Shown here: piece after piece, positions 6,601 through 8,647 of the stretch
Numbering within the stretch: the stretch's first letter is position 1
How the letters are laid out: every line of letters starts with the position of its first letter
Origin: Candidatus Cloacimonadota bacterium
GTDB taxonomy: Bacteria; Cloacimonadota; Cloacimonadia; Cloacimonadales; TCS61
NCBI GenBank assembly: GCA_030592835.1
Contig: JAUVIJ010000074.1
Coordinates: 1 to 8,647, forward strand
Length of the DNA: 8,647 bases
Reading direction: 5' to 3'
Notes under the pieces: generated by a model
Seen by the model: the letters and a program-made list of their open reading frames with translations, nothing else
Databases searched by the model: none
What the model was told of the DNA's origin: nothing
Position numbers and translations under genes: made by a program

Positions 6601-6692
6601 TAAATGATAAGAAGGTCGCCGCTGGTATCTATTTTTATAAATTAAAAACCAGCGGATATTCCAATACCCGAAAAATGGTCATTTTGAAATAA
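3663..6692 (+). CDS. Large secreted multidomain protein with C-terminal sorting domain
   Basis: A 1009-residue exported protein. GAGGAG (3652-3657) precedes the ATG. A signal peptide covers about residues 1-22 (KTR, then a hydrophobic core ending ASVS). Residues about 57-425 show recurrent WxH/W-x-V and S-x-D-G-S/T strands typical of WD40/PQQ-like beta-propellers. Residues about 427-508 match a carboxypeptidase-regulatory-like fold (GSV...TDTDGSYGINNIPAGSYYVQCTKIGY in two parts, 429-483). FN3 domains lie at about 511-604 and 821-907. Between them, 618-815 looks like a CBM9/DOMON-type domain starting VIDGIISPGEWDDA, with a DxNxDG calcium-type loop at 692-697. The C-terminus (918-1009) is a sorting domain with NYPNPFNP (925-932), GQL (955-957) and GIYFYKLKT (988-996). 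This suggests cell-surface or secreted location through a type IX-like pathway. No catalytic site is visible, so it is more likely a binding or structural protein. Confidence 0.9.
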   Translation: MKTRVAFYIFLFVLANLSASVSQKSLTDPAVGMQTVFDKSIQTTQNNVEPIINTINNRVELLWQASDPAAICHACEVSAVSEQSFIGWNLNNSRVTLYEDSSVPLWDHYTTSDYNYPTDINDLGTVLGLGDGSLLKIFDNTSSNPTWEHTTDGTIVGLELDSNGTTVYTAFYNSTFDYSTISAYEVGNSFAIWSVTFAGNAGNLVLSGDDSTLIFTQYGAISAMWVLAAENGSIIFEGPEYNQNPPAISDDASLIVNGDYSGYVTVYEYNSNIETYQEKWNYRVGGGSAWIGGMSISADGSTIAVGTLIFLSNGYDGEIYLFNSYSPEPIWIYENVGDYIISIDITDNGDLIAAAGWGPMGNATADFFLFRRESNIPVFEINSPGSLFTVDIAADGSFCTTGGKAVHAREFGNGGYVYCVDCDLGGGFVIGSVNLEDNQDNSGVKVEFPDLVSYYDYTDTDGSYGINNIPAGSYYVQCTKIGYYTGIIPDVTVEDGEITDLDIITLQPAGSAPENFYASEATGIEVDLSWDPPLNRDPIAYNIYRKTYEQEPYPETPLATVDVALNSYEDDTALPGYQYYYVVNALYENDLQGPYSNESQGWITTSFIIDDISVYEGEMPVIDGIISPGEWDDAFLVDCSDFCGTYDGTVNPIGSVIGYFKVNSGLSELYGAFINYNDTVLEDHDEVALYIDDNNDGTYPPLGDDSEGNYWCAYYASGNQIKYRPIYETGGVGTVIYLNNPQLEVSVDEGYLVYEFILPIGVEYWMINPGPENISGMGLFVLDDNTPDPHGFDSWWPYDNLNIFSPEGYGTISFGAGIQEPLPPENVTLTLEYDLIHISWDMPPINNLDYFNIYYQFEEDRDFDLLDSTIGTAYDLEVDQDGVHSFYLTTVNQFGSESDPSETVEYVTAGSTGDDIPLITELVGNYPNPFNPDTIIMYKLASPTRVDLRIYNIKGQLINKLVDEVQNPGIHQILWQGNTLNDKKVAAGIYFYKLKTSGYSNTRKMVILK

Positions 6693-6701
6693 TTGCAGGA
6701 T

Positions 6702-7352
6702 TCAGTTTTCCAGAATATAGATTTCTTTTATTTCTCCCTTGCAGATACTAATTACTCTGTCTGCAAAAATCTGAGCCTGCTTTTGTAGAATATCAATGGT
6801 ATAATCTCCCGGGGCAAATATAACCAGAAAGGTATTTTTTGTGTCTGGATCAACTGCTGTACGTTGGGAATCGGTCATAGGAGAACCAAAGGGTCCAATA
6901 TCATCGAAAACAGAATATCGATTATGAAGGTTGACAGGTTTTCTGGTATGCCCGAGATACATTTCGCCCTCCTTACCGATCCTAATCTCTACTTCACCTT
7001 TTATTTTGTCTGCATCGTAGACACAGATAGGCAGGAGAAAATCCAGTGAACACCAATTCCCAACATCGACGAGAGAATTGACTTTGTAGAAATCCAACCC
7101 CTTTAAAGCTCTTCTCAATAGAGCTTCCGAAGAAGGTCTGTGTCTGGTAGGATCGATTTTTATCTGCCGGAACAGACTCCTTACATTTTGAATTCCCTTG
7201 ACATTACCAATAGGCTGATTATCATATTTTTCCCGATAATGCTCTGCTTTAGTTAGAAGATTGTTAAAGCCCGTTGTGCTACGGTCCACAATGATATTCT
7301 CGATTTTAATAACAGCCAGTTTAATTGGATAAGAAGTAATGATCTTCCACAT
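6702..7352 (-). CDS. Stand-alone B3/B4 domain protein (PheRS beta editing-like)
   Basis: A 216-residue protein of the B3/B4 domain family (COG3382 type), the fold that in phenylalanyl-tRNA synthetase beta forms the editing site hydrolysing mischarged Tyr-tRNA(Phe). The hallmark stretch is intact: FRQIKIDPTRHRPSSEALLR (61-80), then VNSLVDVGNWCSLDFLLP (91-108), and DDIGPFGSPMTDSQRTAV (150-167). Free-standing copies are widespread; a role in tRNA proofreading or RNA binding is inferred from the fold and has not been shown for this protein. GGGAG lies six bases before the ATG at 7352. It follows the sfsA fusion gene by 60 bases on the same strand and converges with the large secreted-protein gene, leaving only nine bases between the two stop codons. 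Confidence 0.87.
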   Translation of the reverse strand: MWKIITSYPIKLAVIKIENIIVDRSTTGFNNLLTKAEHYREKYDNQPIGNVKGIQNVRSLFRQIKIDPTRHRPSSEALLRRALKGLDFYKVNSLVDVGNWCSLDFLLPICVYDADKIKGEVEIRIGKEGEMYLGHTRKPVNLHNRYSVFDDIGPFGSPMTDSQRTAVDPDTKNTFLVIFAPGDYTIDILQKQAQIFADRVISICKGEIKEIYILEN

Positions 7353-7412
7353 TCTCTACTCCCTGTTCTGATTCAGATATAATACTTATATGTTTTTTAT
7401 ATGAAAAGGAAT

Positions 7413-8564
7413 TTATAAATCTTTTTCATATTTGACTGTACCAGTCATAAAATCGAGTACAATATTATTAAATCCCGGAGTTTTCAAAGGATTATCCTTG
7501 AAATAGAAAAGGTGGGATTTCCGGGATGAATCGGAAGAACCAAAACACGGAAATATACTGTCTGCAGTTACTTCCAAAGCTTCAGCCAAAGCTTCTTCTT
7601 CCCTATTTTTACTCCGGATCAAGATCGTTTTTTTCAGAATCATGGGATCGGGCGTAATATAATCGATATGCCAGTGCTTTTTTTTCTTTTTACTGTAATG
7701 TCGTTTAATTCTTTTATCGAGGACACGCATGGCTGAACCGATATAGGCATAAAAACCTTTTTTAAACCTTCTAATACTTAGTTTCCCGATCTCAAGCTGG
7801 ATTTCAGTAGGATTATGCAATAGTAAAATATATGATCCGGAGTTCTGACAATGTTGTTGTAAATGAATTTTGTCAATTTCAACTGCTCTAACATCATCCA
7901 GATCGATTGTGACCGGATCCCGAAATCTTAGACTGAAGGCATGAAAATTAATTTTACTGGATTTCAGGAAAGTTTTTCCATATTCGTAGTCAGTATGATA
8001 ATTTGGAATAAATTTCTTTGAACTGGAATTCGTTATTAAGTAGACCATGTGGGATTCGATTGATTCAGCAGTTGCTGTTTCCAGGATTTCAATGTGTTTC
8101 CTGCCTCGAACTGTTGGAGCATCCGGGAACATTGCAATTCCGTTATGACAAAGTGTACAGGATTTTATCTCAAAGAAACAATTTATTCTGCCATCCTTAA
8201 AAGTTGCAAAATCTATCCTTGAATTCTTATATTTAACCTCTCTTCTCAGGTCGGATATTCCATCAAATTGATCGAGAATGTTCTTTTCCAGTAGAGATTT
8301 GAAAATACTATTGATCCTGATCGTATCCAGGAAAACGTAATTATCCTGATATTCGGTACCGATCACTTTATAATTGAATTTTGGCGTGGATATGGAAGTC
8401 AGATAAAAAACCTGTCCCGGGACAAGGAATTCATGCATTCTGCCTGTATTCGGAACATAAGCTTCAATTTTTTTACTATTGTATTCCAAATTCATTACGA
8501 AGCGGTTGGGGCGTGAAAGGAAGTGTGCTTTATACCAATCCGGATATATCTTGAGCTGATTCAT
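7413..8564 (-). CDS. sfsA: SfsA nuclease fused to DUF123 (GIY-YIG-like) domain
   Basis: A 383-residue, two-domain protein. Residues 1 to about 235 are SfsA (sugar fermentation stimulation protein, now viewed as a DNA/RNA nuclease with a PD-(D/E)xK-type core). Visible are PNTGRMHEFLVPG (38-50), SRIDF with Asp118, FEIKSCTL with Glu132 and Lys134, and AMFPDAPTVRGRKH (144-157). Residues about 243-357 are a DUF123/Uri-type GIY-YIG-related domain: YILLLHN (245-251), GFYAYIGSA (270-278), KRIKRHY (284-290), HWHIDY (297-302) and SHLFYF (350-355). SfsA alone is about 230-240 residues, so this is a true fusion. In the DUF123 motif I expect SDCxCxSHL; here it reads SDSSRKSHL, so both usual cysteines are absent. 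A lysine run (292-296) is coded by an A-rich tract. The start at 8564 is preceded only by a weak GGAA; it lies 35 bases after the upstream kdsD-like stop codon. Confidence 0.9.
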   Translation of the reverse strand: MNQLKIYPDWYKAHFLSRPNRFVMNLEYNSKKIEAYVPNTGRMHEFLVPGQVFYLTSISTPKFNYKVIGTEYQDNYVFLDTIRINSIFKSLLEKNILDQFDGISDLRREVKYKNSRIDFATFKDGRINCFFEIKSCTLCHNGIAMFPDAPTVRGRKHIEILETATAESIESHMVYLITNSSSKKFIPNYHTDYEYGKTFLKSSKINFHAFSLRFRDPVTIDLDDVRAVEIDKIHLQQHCQNSGSYILLLHNPTEIQLEIGKLSIRRFKKGFYAYIGSAMRVLDKRIKRHYSKKKKKHWHIDYITPDPMILKKTILIRSKNREEEALAEALEVTADSIFPCFGSSDSSRKSHLFYFKDNPLKTPGFNNIVLDFMTGTVKYEKDL

Positions 8565-8580
8565 TTCCAGGTTATAATTT

Positions 8581-8630
8581 TCAGATCACAGGGATCAGAT
8601 CATCCCACAACTCCAGCATTTATCAGATCA
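8581..8630. repeat. Three copies of TCAGATCA
   Basis: The octamer TCAGATCA occurs at 8581-8588, 8595-8602 and 8623-8630, within 50 bases spanning the end of the kdsD-like gene and the spacer before sfsA. One copy includes the kdsD-like stop codon. GGGAT/ATCCC (8591-8595 and 8602-8606) forms a small hairpin around the middle copy. Whether this is functional or chance cannot be told here. Confidence 0.45.
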
Positions 8631-8647
8631 TGCATGTGAAGCATTCC
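8600..8647 (-). CDS. kdsD: 3' end of KpsF/GutQ-type arabinose-5-phosphate isomerase
   Basis: Only the last 15 codons and the stop lie in the window, reading GMLHMHDLINAGVVG and then TGA (8602-8600). This closely matches the C-terminal end of the second CBS domain of KdsD/KpsF/GutQ enzymes (typically VGVLHMHDLLRAGVV). These enzymes convert ribulose-5-phosphate to arabinose-5-phosphate, the first step in making Kdo for lipopolysaccharide or capsule. The gene is cut by the window edge, so the catalytic SIS domain cannot be checked. Another CBS-domain protein is possible but less likely, because HMHD followed by a GVV terminus is characteristic. It is co-directional with sfsA, whose start is 35 bases beyond the stop codon. 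Confidence 0.7.
   Translation of the reverse strand, partial: GMLHMHDLINAGVVG

Overview
This AT-rich window looks like a chromosomal segment from a Gram-negative member of the FCB-type phyla (Cloacimonadota, Marinimicrobia, Bacteroidota or relatives). The best clue is a 1009-residue secreted protein that ends in a NYPNPFNP-type C-terminal sorting domain, which is typical of type IX secretion cargo and related proteins in those phyla. The last codons of a KpsF/GutQ-type arabinose-5-phosphate isomerase at the right edge also fit a lipopolysaccharide-bearing cell. A species cannot be named from the sequence alone.

Layout. (1) Positions 1-353 hold no credible gene. They carry a 15-bp inverted repeat and a compact element of four successive hairpins enclosed by a 9-bp inverted repeat. 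(2) Positions 354-1667, minus strand, form a three-gene transcription unit: two small multi-pass membrane proteins of unknown function, then the manganese efflux pump MntP. A possible 36-codon ORF with a strong Shine-Dalgarno sequence lies upstream on the same strand. (3) Positions 1923-2274 are a divergent intergenic region with a GC-rich pair of competing inverted repeats and a 10-bp phased direct repeat. (4) Positions 2275-3590, plus strand, form a sigma-factor unit: an ECF sigma factor, an overlapping small membrane-anchored protein that may be its anti-sigma factor, a stretch of dispersed repeats that seems to have interrupted a third gene, an 86-residue membrane protein of a type I recall next to ECF sigma genes, and a textbook intrinsic terminator. 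(5) Positions 3663-6692 encode the large multidomain secreted protein (signal peptide, beta-propeller-like region, carboxypeptidase-regulatory-like domain, FN3, CBM9/DOMON-like domain, FN3, sorting domain). (6) Positions 6702-8647, minus strand, converge on it: the 3' end of kdsD/kpsF, an SfsA nuclease fused to a DUF123 (GIY-YIG-like) domain, and a stand-alone B3/B4 tRNA-editing-like domain protein.

The genes fall into separate jobs: metal-ion export with membrane accessories, an envelope-type sigma regulon, a surface or secreted structural or binding protein, and a nucleic-acid or tRNA maintenance pair downstream of an LPS-sugar gene. No phage, CRISPR, toxin-antitoxin or defence island is evident. 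The items most worth a second look are the four-hairpin element at 151-288, the SfsA-DUF123 fusion with altered cysteines, and the sigma operon split by dispersed repeats.
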